DNA of 64,000 nucleotides from contig NZ_BDCG01000017.1 in assembly GCF_001613385.1 (NCBI RefSeq), forward strand, positions 248,001-312,000, read 5' to 3'. Origin of the DNA: Nocardia flavorosea NBRC 108225 (lineage in GTDB: Bacteria > Actinomycetota > Actinomycetes > Mycobacteriales > Mycobacteriaceae). Both the position numbers and the translations under genes were made by a program. Positions 18,901 to 27,808 of the stretch are shown here, piece by piece. The notes below the pieces were generated by a model. The model saw nothing but the letters and a program-made list of their open reading frames with translations. It had not been told where the DNA came from and did no database searches. Position 1 is the first letter of the stretch, and every line of letters begins with the position of its first letter.

Positions 18901-18917
18901 ATCGAAGGGAAGTTTCC

Positions 18918-19391
18918 ATGCTCATCTCCGGATCCCCCGCACCCGACCTCGAACTCGAAGACACCACCGGGCAGGCGTGGCGGTTGTTCCAGCACCGCGG
19001 CGTGCACAATGTTCTCCTGTATTTCATGCGGTCGACATCGTGCCCGCTGTGCAACCGGCACGTTCGCGATCTCGCCGCTCGGCAAGACAGGTTCGACGAG
19101 GACAACATCCATGTCGCGGTCGTGGCGCCCGAGGGGCGCAGCCCAGCCCTGGCATGGAAAACCGAGCGCGGTATCCCGTTCCCCGTCCTGTCCGGCGCTG
19201 CGGCAAGCCCTCACGAATCGATCGGACTCACTCGTAAAGTCTTCGGTGCGCTCCAGCAGTCCGGCACCGTCCTCGTTGACCTCGACGGCATCGTCCGGCA
19301 CGCCCACGGCGCCACCCTGCCCCTGAACAGCTACGACAGGAAGGGGCTCCTCGCCGCTATCGATTCCGTGCTCGGCCGACCGATCGGGTGA
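18918..19391 (+). CDS. Redoxin / AhpC-TSA family thiol protein
   Basis: 157 residues with a thioredoxin fold of the peroxiredoxin-like type: PAPDLELEDTTGQAWRL at the start, the thiol site STSCPLCNRH, and a later GTVLVDLDGIVRHAHGAT strand pair. The CxxC places it nearer to thiol-disulfide oxidoreductases than to typical one-Cys peroxiredoxins. ATG 18918 has AAGGGA 7 bases upstream. A longer GTG start at 18897 would overlap the sigma stop. Close coupling to the sigma gene suggests co-regulation. Confidence 0.88.
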   Translation: MLISGSPAPDLELEDTTGQAWRLFQHRGVHNVLLYFMRSTSCPLCNRHVRDLAARQDRFDEDNIHVAVVAPEGRSPALAWKTERGIPFPVLSGAAASPHESIGLTRKVFGALQQSGTVLVDLDGIVRHAHGATLPLNSYDRKGLLAAIDSVLGRPIG

Positions 19392-19451
19392 CACCGGTGG
19401 CGTGAATCGAGGGGTCGCCCGGAAATGTTGCGCAGTGGGTAGGTTGGTCGG

Positions 19452-21008
19452 GTGAACATGGCGACGTCCACCGACCCCGGCGGGCACTCTTCCGGGCACG
19501 ATATCGATCCCGAATTCGCGGGCCTACCGCTGCGGAGTCTGGCCGATGCGGCGCTGTCCGCGGCCCGCGCGGCCGGTGCCGAGCATGCGGATCTCCGGGT
19601 GCACCGGCTGTGTACGCAGTCGATCCGTTTGCGGGACGGCCGGGTAGAGGCGTTGACCGATACCGTGGAGCTGGGTTTCGCGGTACGGGTCATCGTGGAC
19701 GGCACCTGGGGTTTCGCCTCGCATGCGGTCTTGACCGCGAATACCGCAGCGGAGGTCGCGCGGTCCGCCGTGGCCGTCGCGACGAGTCTGCGGGCGCTGA
19801 ACCGGGAACGGGTCACCTTGGCGGACGAACCCCGCTACGACAACGCGCGCTGGGTCTCGGCCTACGAAATCGACCCCTTCACGATCCCCTCCGCCGACAA
19901 AGTAGCCCTGCTACAGGATTATTCGGGGCGTCTGTCGGCCGCCGACGGGGTCGATCACGTCACCGCGACCCTGTTGCAGGTCAAGGAACAGACCTACTAC
20001 GCCGATACGGCGGGCTCGTCGATCATCCAGCAGCGGGTGCGCCTGGAGCCCGAACTGGAGGCGATCACGGTCGATTCCGCGTCCGGCGCGTTCGAAACCA
20101 TGCGGACGCTGGCACCGCCGGTCGGACGGGGCTGGGAATACGTCACCGGCGCGGACGGTGTGTGGGACTGGAATACGGAACTGAGCCGGATCCCGGAGTG
20201 GCTGGCCGAGAAGGTGAAGGCCCCGACGGTGACGCCGGGCCCGGCCGATCTGGTGATCGACCCCACCAACCTGTGGCTGACCATTCACGAATCCATCGGG
20301 CACGCCACCGAGTACGACCGCGCCATCGGCTATGAATCCGCCTATGCCGGCACGTCGTTCGCGACCCCCGATCTGCTCGGCACGTTGCAGTACGGAACCC
20401 CGGTCATGCACGTCACCGCCGACCGGCTGCAGCGGCACGGTCTGGCGTCCGTCGGCTACGACGACGAGGGGGTGGCCGGCCAGCGCTGGGACCTGGTCCG
20501 CGACGGTGTCCTGGTGGGCTATCAGCTCGATCGCGTATTCGCCCCCCGCCTCGGCCTGGACCGGTCCAACGGCTGTTCGTACGCCGATTCCCCACATCAC
20601 GTGCCGATCCAGCGGATGGCGAACGTTTCCCTGCAACCGGATCCGGAGCGCGACACCAGCACCCAGGAACTGATCTCACGAGTCACCGACGGTATCTACA
20701 TCGTGGGCGATAAGAGCTGGTCGATCGATATGCAGCGCTACAACTTCCAGTTCACCGGCCAGCGATTCTTCCGGATTCGCAACGGCGAACTGGACGGACA
20801 GCTCCGCGATGTGGCCTACCAGGCCACCACCACGGATTTCTGGGGTTCGATGGAGGCGGTCGGCGGCCCGTCGACCTGGCAGCTGGGGGGCGCGTTCAAC
20901 TGCGGTAAAGCACAACCGGGACAGGTGGCGGCCGTCAGTCACGGCTGCCCCTCGGTCCTGGTGCGCGGTGTGAATGTGCTCAACACGCGGACGGAGGCAG
21001 GCCGATGA
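19452..21008 (+). CDS. tldD: TldD family metalloprotease
   Basis: 518 residues of the TldD/PmbA fold, with the zinc motif HESIGHATE (His279, His283) and the C-terminal GGAFNCGKAQPGQ signature. TldD and TldE form a heterodimer that degrades unfolded peptides and matures some ribosomal peptides such as microcins; only TldD carries the zinc site. An ATG lies two codons inside the GTG start. The stop overlaps the start of the next gene (ATGA), so they are translationally coupled. Confidence 0.95.
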   Translation: MNMATSTDPGGHSSGHDIDPEFAGLPLRSLADAALSAARAAGAEHADLRVHRLCTQSIRLRDGRVEALTDTVELGFAVRVIVDGTWGFASHAVLTANTAAEVARSAVAVATSLRALNRERVTLADEPRYDNARWVSAYEIDPFTIPSADKVALLQDYSGRLSAADGVDHVTATLLQVKEQTYYADTAGSSIIQQRVRLEPELEAITVDSASGAFETMRTLAPPVGRGWEYVTGADGVWDWNTELSRIPEWLAEKVKAPTVTPGPADLVIDPTNLWLTIHESIGHATEYDRAIGYESAYAGTSFATPDLLGTLQYGTPVMHVTADRLQRHGLASVGYDDEGVAGQRWDLVRDGVLVGYQLDRVFAPRLGLDRSNGCSYADSPHHVPIQRMANVSLQPDPERDTSTQELISRVTDGIYIVGDKSWSIDMQRYNFQFTGQRFFRIRNGELDGQLRDVAYQATTTDFWGSMEAVGGPSTWQLGGAFNCGKAQPGQVAAVSHGCPSVLVRGVNVLNTRTEAGR

Positions 21009-22405
21009 CGACACTGACCGGTACGGGGGTGCTGCCCGCGAACGCGGTGGTCGAACGGGCGCTGGGGTTGTCCCGGGCCGACGAGGCGATGGTGATCGTC
21101 ACCGACGAAGCCGAGGCGTCGCTGCGCTGGGCCGGTAATTCCATGACCACCAACGGCACCTCGGTGGCGCGACGCTGGTCGGTGATCTCGGTACTGCGCG
21201 ACGGCCCCCGGTCGGCGCGGGTCGGCAGTGTAGCCTCCACCAGCGTGGATCCGGCCGAGATCGAGGCCGTGGTGCGGGCCAGCGAAGACGCCGCCGCGGC
21301 CGCCGAACCCGCCCGCGACGCCATGCCGCTACTCGACGCCCCGGATCCGGCCGCGGATTGGGAGCAGCCGGGGGCCGGCACCGGTATCGACGTGTTCTCC
21401 GGCCTGGCCGCCGACCTGTCCACCGGATTCGACGGCGCCGACCGGCTCTACGGTTTCGCACACCACCAGGTGCACACCACCTGGCTCGGCACCTCCACCG
21501 GTATCCGCCGCCGCTACACCCAGCCCACCGGGTCGGTGGAGATCAACGGTAAACGCGGCGACGGCGCGGATCTGGCCAGCGCCTGGGTGGGTGCCGGAAC
21601 CACGGATTTCCGCGATGTGGATACTTCCGGCCTGCTCAGCGAACTGTCCCGGCGGCTCGACTGGTCGGCGCGGCGGGTGGAGCTGCCGGCGGGGCGCTAC
21701 GAAACCCTGCTGCCACCGTCGGCGGTCGCCGATCTGCTGATCTATATGTACTGGTCGATGGAGGGTCGCGGCGCCCACGAGGGTCATACAGCGTTCGCCG
21801 CCCCGGGCGGTACGCGTATCGGGGAGAAACTCACCGATATCCCGCTCACCCTGACCTCCGACCCCGCCGCACCCGGCCTCGAATGCCTCCCGTTCGTGGC
21901 CACGCAGGCGTCATCGGAAACCGTCTCGGTCTTCGACAACGGGATGGCCGCCCAACGCGCCGACTGGCTCCGCGACGGCGCGATCGCCGGTCTGGTATAT
22001 CCGCGCGCCACCGCCGCCGACTACAGCACCTCCCCCACCGTCCCGGTGCAGAATCTGCTGCTCACCGGCGGTTCGGCGGCGAGTCTCGACGAGATGATCG
22101 CCCGCACCGAACGCGGCCTGCTGCTCACCACGCTCTGGTACATCCGCGAAGTCGACTCCGCCACCCTGCTGCTCACCGGGCTCACTCGCGACGGGGTGTA
22201 TCTGGTGGAGAACGGGGAGGTGACCGCGGCGGTGAACAATTTCCGATTCAACGAGAGCCCGCTGGATCTGCTGCGCCGGGTCACCGAAGCCGGTGCGACC
22301 GAACAGACACTGCCTCGCGAATGGAAGGACTGGTTCACCCGGACGGCCATGCCCCCGCTGCGGATCCCGGATTTCCACATGTCCTCGGTGAGCCAGGCCA
22401 CCTGA
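21005..22405 (+). CDS. tldE: TldE/PmbA family protein, TldD partner
   Basis: 466 residues. It shows the family C-terminal region (RDGAIAGLVYPRATA and NNFRFNESPLDLLRRVTEAG) and no HExxxH motif, as expected for the non-catalytic partner that builds the tunnel of the TldD/E protease. The start overlaps the tldD stop by 4 bases. No ribosomal-peptide precursor or cyclase was recognised beside this pair, so a housekeeping proteolytic role is the simplest reading. Confidence 0.94.
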   Translation: MTTLTGTGVLPANAVVERALGLSRADEAMVIVTDEAEASLRWAGNSMTTNGTSVARRWSVISVLRDGPRSARVGSVASTSVDPAEIEAVVRASEDAAAAAEPARDAMPLLDAPDPAADWEQPGAGTGIDVFSGLAADLSTGFDGADRLYGFAHHQVHTTWLGTSTGIRRRYTQPTGSVEINGKRGDGADLASAWVGAGTTDFRDVDTSGLLSELSRRLDWSARRVELPAGRYETLLPPSAVADLLIYMYWSMEGRGAHEGHTAFAAPGGTRIGEKLTDIPLTLTSDPAAPGLECLPFVATQASSETVSVFDNGMAAQRADWLRDGAIAGLVYPRATAADYSTSPTVPVQNLLLTGGSAASLDEMIARTERGLLLTTLWYIREVDSATLLLTGLTRDGVYLVENGEVTAAVNNFRFNESPLDLLRRVTEAGATEQTLPREWKDWFTRTAMPPLRIPDFHMSSVSQAT

Positions 22406-22783
22406 GTTCCTCGGATCGAGCCCTCGGCCTCGCTCACGACTACTCGGTAGATGACGAAACGACCGGCCGGGGGCAGCGGATCGCCGGGCAGCGCCGCAGT
22501 GACTCGGTTGCCTCTCGCGCCGTGCAGGCCATCACTCGAGCCGATCGGCGCGCCGTCGCGAACGAGCCGATCGACGTGAGGGTCGGCCGGCAAGGTCCGT
22601 CCGGCGTTCCTGAGCGCCCCTGCCTCGACGGTCGTCGGCGTGCCGCTGATCTTTGCAGTGGGCCGGCGGTCGCCGCGTCGGAGCAGGTATTCCGTGCCCA
22701 GGGCGGCCGACTCGGCGGCGGTGGCGGGCTGGTAGACGGCGAGCGGCGGCGATGGTGAGCACTCCGGCCGGACCGCGTCCGAC
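22406..22783 (-). other. Intergenic stretch with a coding-like remnant
   Basis: About 378 bases between tldE and map. On the minus strand one frame stays open across the stretch and reads protein-like (segments GTEYLLRRGDRRPTAKISG and PPAGRFVIYRVVVSEAEGS). It has no start codon with a ribosome site and runs on antisense into tldE. It may be a gene remnant of a family I do not recognise. Confidence 0.3.
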
Positions 22784-23551
22784 TCAGCTCGCCGTGGTGA
22801 GCACCTGGGGTCCGTCCGGGGTGATCGCGATGGTGTGCTCGGAATGCGCGGTGCGTGACCCGTCGGCCGAGCGGATGGTCCAGCCGTCGGGGTCGGTGAC
22901 GATCCGGTCGGTCGTTTTCGCGAACCACGGTTCGATCGCGATGGTCAGCCCGGGTTTCAGCGGGAATCCGCGGCCCGCCCGGCCGTGGTTGGCGACGTGT
23001 GGGTCTTCGTGCATGGTGCGGCCGAGTCCGTGACCACCGAATTCGGTGTTCACCGGGTAACCATGGGCGCGGGCGACGGCGGAGATCGCCGCCGAGATAT
23101 CGCCCATCCGCTTACCGGGTTGCGCCGCTTCGATCGCGGCCGCGAGTGCCTCCTCCGTGGCTCCCACCAGGCGCTGATCCTCCGGGTCGGGTGTGCCGAC
23201 GATAACGGTGGTGGCTGCGTCGGCGACCCAGCCGTCGATACTCACCGCCAGGTCCGCGGTCAGCACATCGCCGTCGCGCAGTGCGTAGTCGAACGGTAGT
23301 CCGTGCAGAACGGCGTCGTTGACCGACAGGCAGACCGTATTGCGGAACGGGCCGCGCCCGAACGACGGCGCGTAATCCCAGTAGCACGATTGGGCGCCAC
23401 GCTCCCGGATCCTTTCCCGCACAATCAGTTCCAGCTCGAGCAGATTCACCCCCACCGCGGCCTTTTCGCGCAGCTCGGCCAGAGTCTGCGCCACGAACGC
23501 CCCGGCCACCCGCATCTGCCCGATCTCCTCGGGCGTTTTCAGTTCCACCAT
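22784..23551 (-). CDS. map: Type I methionine aminopeptidase
   Basis: 255 residues. It removes the initiator methionine from nascent proteins. The pita-bread fold ligands are visible: the His of HGLPFDYALRDGD, the Asp pair in LTADLAVSIDGWVADAA, His of GGHGLGRTMHEDPHV, and Glu of LTIAIEPWF. Start at ATG 23551 because GGAGG lies 5 bases upstream; another in-frame ATG (23563) overlaps that site. It is divergent from an XRE regulator across two palindromes that probably control both genes. This is likely an accessory paralogue, since housekeeping map usually sits in the ribosomal-protein region. Confidence 0.93.
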   Translation of the reverse strand: MVELKTPEEIGQMRVAGAFVAQTLAELREKAAVGVNLLELELIVRERIRERGAQSCYWDYAPSFGRGPFRNTVCLSVNDAVLHGLPFDYALRDGDVLTADLAVSIDGWVADAATTVIVGTPDPEDQRLVGATEEALAAAIEAAQPGKRMGDISAAISAVARAHGYPVNTEFGGHGLGRTMHEDPHVANHGRAGRGFPLKPGLTIAIEPWFAKTTDRIVTDPDGWTIRSADGSRTAHSEHTIAITPDGPQVLTTAS

Positions 23552-23571
23552 GACAACCTCCATCAGTCAGC

Positions 23572-23585
23572 GGTATTTCAATACC
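23572..23585. promoter_or_regulatory. Putative XRE operator, site 1
   Basis: GGTATT-TC-AATACC, a perfect palindrome in the 75-base spacer between map and the XRE regulator. A near copy lies 23 bases away. Confidence 0.6.
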
Positions 23586-23594
23586 AACGCTTGC

Positions 23595-23608
23595 GGTACT
23601 TTAATACC
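23595..23608. promoter_or_regulatory. Putative XRE operator, site 2
   Basis: GGTACT-TT-AATACC, one mismatch from the perfect palindrome of site 1. Site spacing is about two helical turns, as expected for cooperative binding by two repressor dimers. Confidence 0.6.
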
Positions 23609-23626
23609 ACTTCTAAGCTGAGGTCC

Positions 23627-23890
23627 ATGGTCCGCCTCCCCCTGACCCCCGCCCAGATCGAAGCCGGCCGCCGCCTCGGCGTCCGGATCCGGACCGCCCG
23701 CGCCGACCGCGACCTCGGCGAGGTCGCCCGCTCCGCGGGCATCTCTCCGGAAACCCTGCGCAAAATCGAAACCGGCCGCCTGCCCTCTCCCAGTTTCGGC
23801 ACGGTGGTCTCACTGAGCCGGGCGTTGCAACTCCCCCTCGAAGAACTCGCCGAGATCTGGACCACCGATAAACTCGCCGAATCCGCCTGA
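23627..23890 (+). CDS. Small XRE-type helix-turn-helix regulator
   Basis: 87 residues, essentially one Cro/CI-type HTH (RRLGVRIRTARADRDLGEVA, then SPETLRKIETGRLPSPSFGT). The ATG at 23627 follows GAGG closely. It diverges from map, and two near-identical palindromes fill the spacer, so it likely autoregulates and controls map. Confidence 0.88.
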   Translation: MVRLPLTPAQIEAGRRLGVRIRTARADRDLGEVARSAGISPETLRKIETGRLPSPSFGTVVSLSRALQLPLEELAEIWTTDKLAESA

Positions 23891-23942
23891 CCGATTCCGG
23901 AGATCGGCCACACGATCGGCTATCGGCCGAGCCACGCGGGCC

Positions 23943-24878
23943 TCAGCCGACCCGGAATGCCCGCCGGTAGGCGCCGGGAGTGGTGCCGATATGGGCACGG
24001 AAGCGACGGCGCAGGTTGACTGCCGAGGCGAGCCCGACGCGGACAGCTATCGCCTCCACCGGGAGATCGGTTTCCTCGAGCAGTGCGCGAGCCTCGACGA
24101 TCCGGCGCGCCAGCAGCCACGCACCCGGGCTGGTACCCAGCCGGTCGGCGAAGCGCCGGGCCAGGGTTCGCTGCGAAACACTGAGATATGACGCCATATC
24201 ACCTACCGACAGCGGCGACCCCAGGCGTGCACCGGCCCAGTCGAGGAGGCCGTCGAGCGCGTCCCCGGGCTGTTGCGGCGGTGCGTACTGCGCCTGGCCG
24301 CCCTCGCGATGCGGCGGCAGCACCATATGCCGCGCGAGAAGAGCCGCGTGCGCGGCGCCGTGGTCCTTCCGGACGAGGTGCAGACACAGGTCGATCCCGG
24401 CACCGGCCCCGGCACTGGTGGCGATATCGCCGTGGTCGACGTAGAGCACGTCAGGCTCCACTCGGACCCGCGGGAATTCGTGCGCGAGCTGCGCCGCGCG
24501 GGCCCAGTGCGTGGTGGCCGACCGGCCGTCCAGCAGTCCCGTGCGGGCCAGCGCGAACACCCCGGAGCAGATCGTCACCAGCCGCGCCCCACGATCGTGC
24601 GCGCGCACCAGCGCGCGTCGCACCGGTGCGGACAGCGGCGCCTCCACCGGGGACCAACCGGGAATGAGCACGGTATCGGCACGGGTGAGCGCTCCCAGTC
24701 CCAGGTCCACCGATATCGCATACCCGGCCGTCGTCGGCACCTGCCCGGGGAATTCCGTGCAGACCTCGACTTCGTAGTACTGCGGTACCCCCTCTCGGAC
24801 GGTACCGAAAACCTCCACGGCGCAACCGAGTTCGAATGTCGACTGCACCGGCCGCACCAAGGCCACCACGCGATGCAT
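23943..24878 (-). CDS. GlxA family transcriptional regulator (DJ-1/PfpI plus AraC HTH)
   Basis: 311 residues. An N-terminal DJ-1/PfpI-like domain shows the nucleophile-elbow-like TICSGVFALARTGLLDG near residue 105. It is joined to a C-terminal AraC-type double HTH (MASYLSVSQRTLARRFADRL and VRVGLASAVNLRRRFRAHIG). Family members such as ArgR and GlxA homologues act as activators of amino-acid or nitrogen metabolism genes. The divergent cupin gene is the obvious candidate target. Confidence 0.92.
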   Translation of the reverse strand: MHRVVALVRPVQSTFELGCAVEVFGTVREGVPQYYEVEVCTEFPGQVPTTAGYAISVDLGLGALTRADTVLIPGWSPVEAPLSAPVRRALVRAHDRGARLVTICSGVFALARTGLLDGRSATTHWARAAQLAHEFPRVRVEPDVLYVDHGDIATSAGAGAGIDLCLHLVRKDHGAAHAALLARHMVLPPHREGGQAQYAPPQQPGDALDGLLDWAGARLGSPLSVGDMASYLSVSQRTLARRFADRLGTSPGAWLLARRIVEARALLEETDLPVEAIAVRVGLASAVNLRRRFRAHIGTTPGAYRRAFRVG

Positions 24879-24949
24879 GGCAGAAAAGTACCCTACGACG
24901 TCATTCTGGACACTTTCCGCCCTCCGCCGCGCGCGGCACTGTGGACCCT

Positions 24950-25285
24950 ATGCACTCCGAGATCCTCACCCAGCCCGGCTACACGTCAGCTGCCGTAACC
25001 GATGCCCCGACCCGCGAACTGTTCCCCGGAATCCGGCAGCGACCACTGTGGAGGGAACCGTCCGGGGCACACGCCCAGGTGCTGGAGATGGACCCCGGCA
25101 CGTCGTGGCCGCACCGCGATATCCACGAGCCCGGTCCCGAAGAGGTCTACGTGGTCGCGGGCATTTTCAACGACGGCGCCCGCGATTACCCGGCGGGCAC
25201 GTTCCTGCACGCGCCTGCCGGCTCGTGGCATGTACCGGCCACCGCTACCGGCTGCACACTGTTCGTTTTCTACCCCGAGGGCTAG
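24950..25285 (+). CDS. Cupin domain protein (ChrR-like)
   Basis: 111 residues forming a single cupin barrel. Motif 1 is HRDIHEPGPEEVYVVAG and motif 2 is GTFLHAPAGSWH, with His/Glu metal ligands. Homologues bind a metal and serve as anti-sigma modules, dioxygenases or isomerases; no specific reaction can be assigned. The ATG at 24950 lies 71 bases from the start of the divergent GlxA-type regulator. Confidence 0.85.
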   Translation: MHSEILTQPGYTSAAVTDAPTRELFPGIRQRPLWREPSGAHAQVLEMDPGTSWPHRDIHEPGPEEVYVVAGIFNDGARDYPAGTFLHAPAGSWHVPATATGCTLFVFYPEG

Positions 25286-25502
25286 CCCGAAACTGCGCGT
25301 GGCGCGAACCGGGTGCACCTCGTCGTATCCGCCGGAACGGAACCTGGGCCGGCGGAGCACCGGCCAGGCTGCTGCGTCGCCGGGTACCGGTGCGGGGTCC
25401 GAGTCCGTCCTCACCGCGGAGGGCATTTCCCAAGTGGCAGTGATCTACGACCCGAACGCACGCCGTGCCCCTTCCGGGTCCGCCGGCTGAGGTGAACGCC
25501 GC

Positions 25503-26330
25503 TTACAGCGACCCGCCCGCGTCCACCATCTGGGTAGTTCCGGTGACATAGCGGGCGGCGTCGGAGACCAGGTGCAGCACCGTATCGGTGATGTCCTGCG
25601 GTTCGGCCGCCGCAACCGGAAGGCGGTTGAGAGTGCGGGCCGCCTCCTCGAAATCGGCGCGGGTGGGGTTCTCCAGGTCCGGCCGGAACAGCCGGTAGGT
25701 CGCGTCGTTGAGGATCATGGGGGTGGCCACCGTGGACGGGTGCACCGTGTTCACCCGGATACTGTGCGGGGCCAGCTCTTTGGCCAGCACCTTCATCAGC
25801 ATCACCAGGCCGGCTTTCGAGGCCGAGTAGTGCGCGGTGTTCTCGTTGGCGTGGACCGCCGCCAGCGAACTGATGATCACGACCGAACCGCCACGGCCGC
25901 CGTCGATCACTTGCGGGACCGCGGCCTTCAGTGTTTTCCACACCCCGGTGAGGTTGATATCGATCATGTCCTGCCAGACCTCTTCGCTCATTTCGAGCGT
26001 CGGGGCGGGACTGGAGATCCCGGCGTTGGCGACCACGATATCGAGCCGCCCGAAGGTGTTCACGCCCTCGGATACCGCGGCGGACAGGGCGGCGTAGTCG
26101 CGGACGTCGACATCACGTGTGACGATCCGGCGGCCGGTGGCCTCGACCAAGCGGGCCGTCTCGGCGAGATCGTCGACACCCGCGAGTGGGTAGGGAACAG
26201 TTCGGACCTGCGCGGTGGTGTCGACGGCGATGATATCGGCGCCCTCACGCGCGAAACCCACTGCATGACTGCGTCCCTGACCGCGCCCCGCGCCGGTGAT
26301 GAACGCGACCTTACCGTCCAACGTGCCCAT
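25503..26330 (-). CDS. SDR family oxidoreductase, mycofactocin-coupled type
   Basis: 275 residues with TGAGRGQGRSHAVGFAREGA (dinucleotide site), NAGIS, catalytic Ser in ISSLAA and YSASK. The GRGQGRSHA pattern and the insertion after VDTTAQ are typical of SDRs that keep a tightly bound nicotinamide cofactor and pass electrons to mycofactocin. The substrate, probably an alcohol or terpenoid, is unknown. Divergent from a cytochrome P450; the two may act on the same compound. Confidence 0.92.
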   Translation of the reverse strand: MGTLDGKVAFITGAGRGQGRSHAVGFAREGADIIAVDTTAQVRTVPYPLAGVDDLAETARLVEATGRRIVTRDVDVRDYAALSAAVSEGVNTFGRLDIVVANAGISSPAPTLEMSEEVWQDMIDINLTGVWKTLKAAVPQVIDGGRGGSVVIISSLAAVHANENTAHYSASKAGLVMLMKVLAKELAPHSIRVNTVHPSTVATPMILNDATYRLFRPDLENPTRADFEEAARTLNRLPVAAAEPQDITDTVLHLVSDAARYVTGTTQMVDAGGSL

Positions 26331-26563
26331 GAACTACTCCCGATCCGCAGTGGTTGATCCGCCGCCCGGCGCACCAACGAGAATATGACACTAACTGTCG
26401 AAAGTCGACGGCCCCATCGACCGCGGGAAGAGGTTGGTCCGGACCGATAACCGGCCGTGTTCTAGAATCTCCCTATCCCGCAGCGCCGCGGTACGGCCCG
26501 ATCCCACCAGGACCGACGACTCGTTTCCCATGCCGTTGTCCGCAGACCTGCCTGGAGCAAGCC

Positions 26564-27802
26564 ATGACCACCCCGCCGGATACCGGGCGGGCGCACAGCG
26601 CACCCGGACGCGGCGTCGAAGAGCGTGTCCCGCTGTACACCGCCGAATTCGCCGCCCACCCGCACCGCGCCTACCGCCGAATGCGCGAGCGCTACGGCGC
26701 TTTGGTACCGGTGGAGTTGGCCCCCGGGGTTCCCGCAACGCTGGTCATCGGGTATCGCAGCGCATTGCGAATCCTCAACGATCCCGAACGTTTCCCCGCC
26801 GATCCCCGCAGCTGGGAGAAAACCGTCGCCGAGGATTGCCCGGTACTGCCGGTCCTGCAGTGGCGGCCGAACGCCCCGCGTAGCACGGGCACCGCACACA
26901 CCCGGTATCGCCGGGCGGCCACCGCGGCCCTCGACGGAGTAGACCTGCACACCGCGCGCCGCACCGTGGAACAGTTCGCGGTCCCGCTGATCAACACATT
27001 CTGTTCGGTGGGGTCGGCCGATCTGGTTCGAGAGTATGCGTTCCCGCTCACCTTCGAGGTCATCAACGCGATGCTCGGCTGCCCGCCGGAGATCAGTGAG
27101 CGAGCCGCCGCGGCGACTGCCGCCATATTCGACGGTGTCGATGCCGACGCGGGCAACCGGATGTTCGGCGAGGCGGTTACCGACCTCGTGGAATTCAAAC
27201 GCAGCACGCCGGGTGACGACATCACCACCCGGCTGCTGAACGACCCCGCCCGGTTCGACGAGGAGGAGATGGTGCACCAAGTGCTGGCGCTCTACGGCGT
27301 CGGCATGGGGCCGATGCAGAGCCTGGTCATCAACGCGTTGAGTCTCATGCTGACCGATGACCGTTTCGCCGACGTTATGCTCGGCGGCGCCGTATCGACC
27401 CGCGACGCCCTCGACGAAGTGCTGTTCGACGATCCACCGCTGCCCAACGCCAGCGTCACCTATCCCCGCCAGCCGGTCCTGGTCGGCAGCGCCTGGCTGC
27501 CCGCCCATCAGCCCGTCGTGATCAGCCTCGCCGGCTGCAACAACGACCCGGAGATCCGCGCCGGCAACCACACCGGCAACCGCGCCCATCTCGCCTGGGG
27601 CGCCGGCCCGCACACCTGCCCCGCCCAGCACACGGCATATGTGGTCGCACAGGAGGCCATCGACCAGCTACTCGACGCCCTGCCCGAACTCGAACTCGCG
27701 ATTGCCGCCGGCGAACTGACCTGGCGCCCCGGACCGCTGCACCGCACCCTGGCTGCCCTGCCCGTCATCTTCCCGTCCTCACCGCCACTGCACATTCCCT
27801 GA
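26564..27802 (+). CDS. Cytochrome P450 with atypical K-helix motif (CYP157-like)
   Basis: 412 residues with the heme-thiolate loop LAWGAGPHTCPAQ (Cys352). The K-helix position that normally carries ExxR reads EVLF (Glu285 to Phe288), and the I-helix lacks the usual AGxxT (YGVGMGPMQSL). Loss of the ExxR arginine is known in the Streptomyces CYP156/CYP157 group, which this resembles from memory. GGAG precedes ATG 26564. It is divergent from a mycofactocin-type SDR. No ferredoxin or partner P450 is adjacent. The reaction is unknown. Confidence 0.88.
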   Translation: MTTPPDTGRAHSAPGRGVEERVPLYTAEFAAHPHRAYRRMRERYGALVPVELAPGVPATLVIGYRSALRILNDPERFPADPRSWEKTVAEDCPVLPVLQWRPNAPRSTGTAHTRYRRAATAALDGVDLHTARRTVEQFAVPLINTFCSVGSADLVREYAFPLTFEVINAMLGCPPEISERAAAATAAIFDGVDADAGNRMFGEAVTDLVEFKRSTPGDDITTRLLNDPARFDEEEMVHQVLALYGVGMGPMQSLVINALSLMLTDDRFADVMLGGAVSTRDALDEVLFDDPPLPNASVTYPRQPVLVGSAWLPAHQPVVISLAGCNNDPEIRAGNHTGNRAHLAWGAGPHTCPAQHTAYVVAQEAIDQLLDALPELELAIAAGELTWRPGPLHRTLAALPVIFPSSPPLHIP

Positions 27803-27808
27803 GATCCT

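Noticed and set aside
26436..26445. GGTCCGGACC palindrome between the SDR and P450 genes
   Set aside because: Only 10 bases of GC-rich symmetry with no second copy; expected by chance in this composition.
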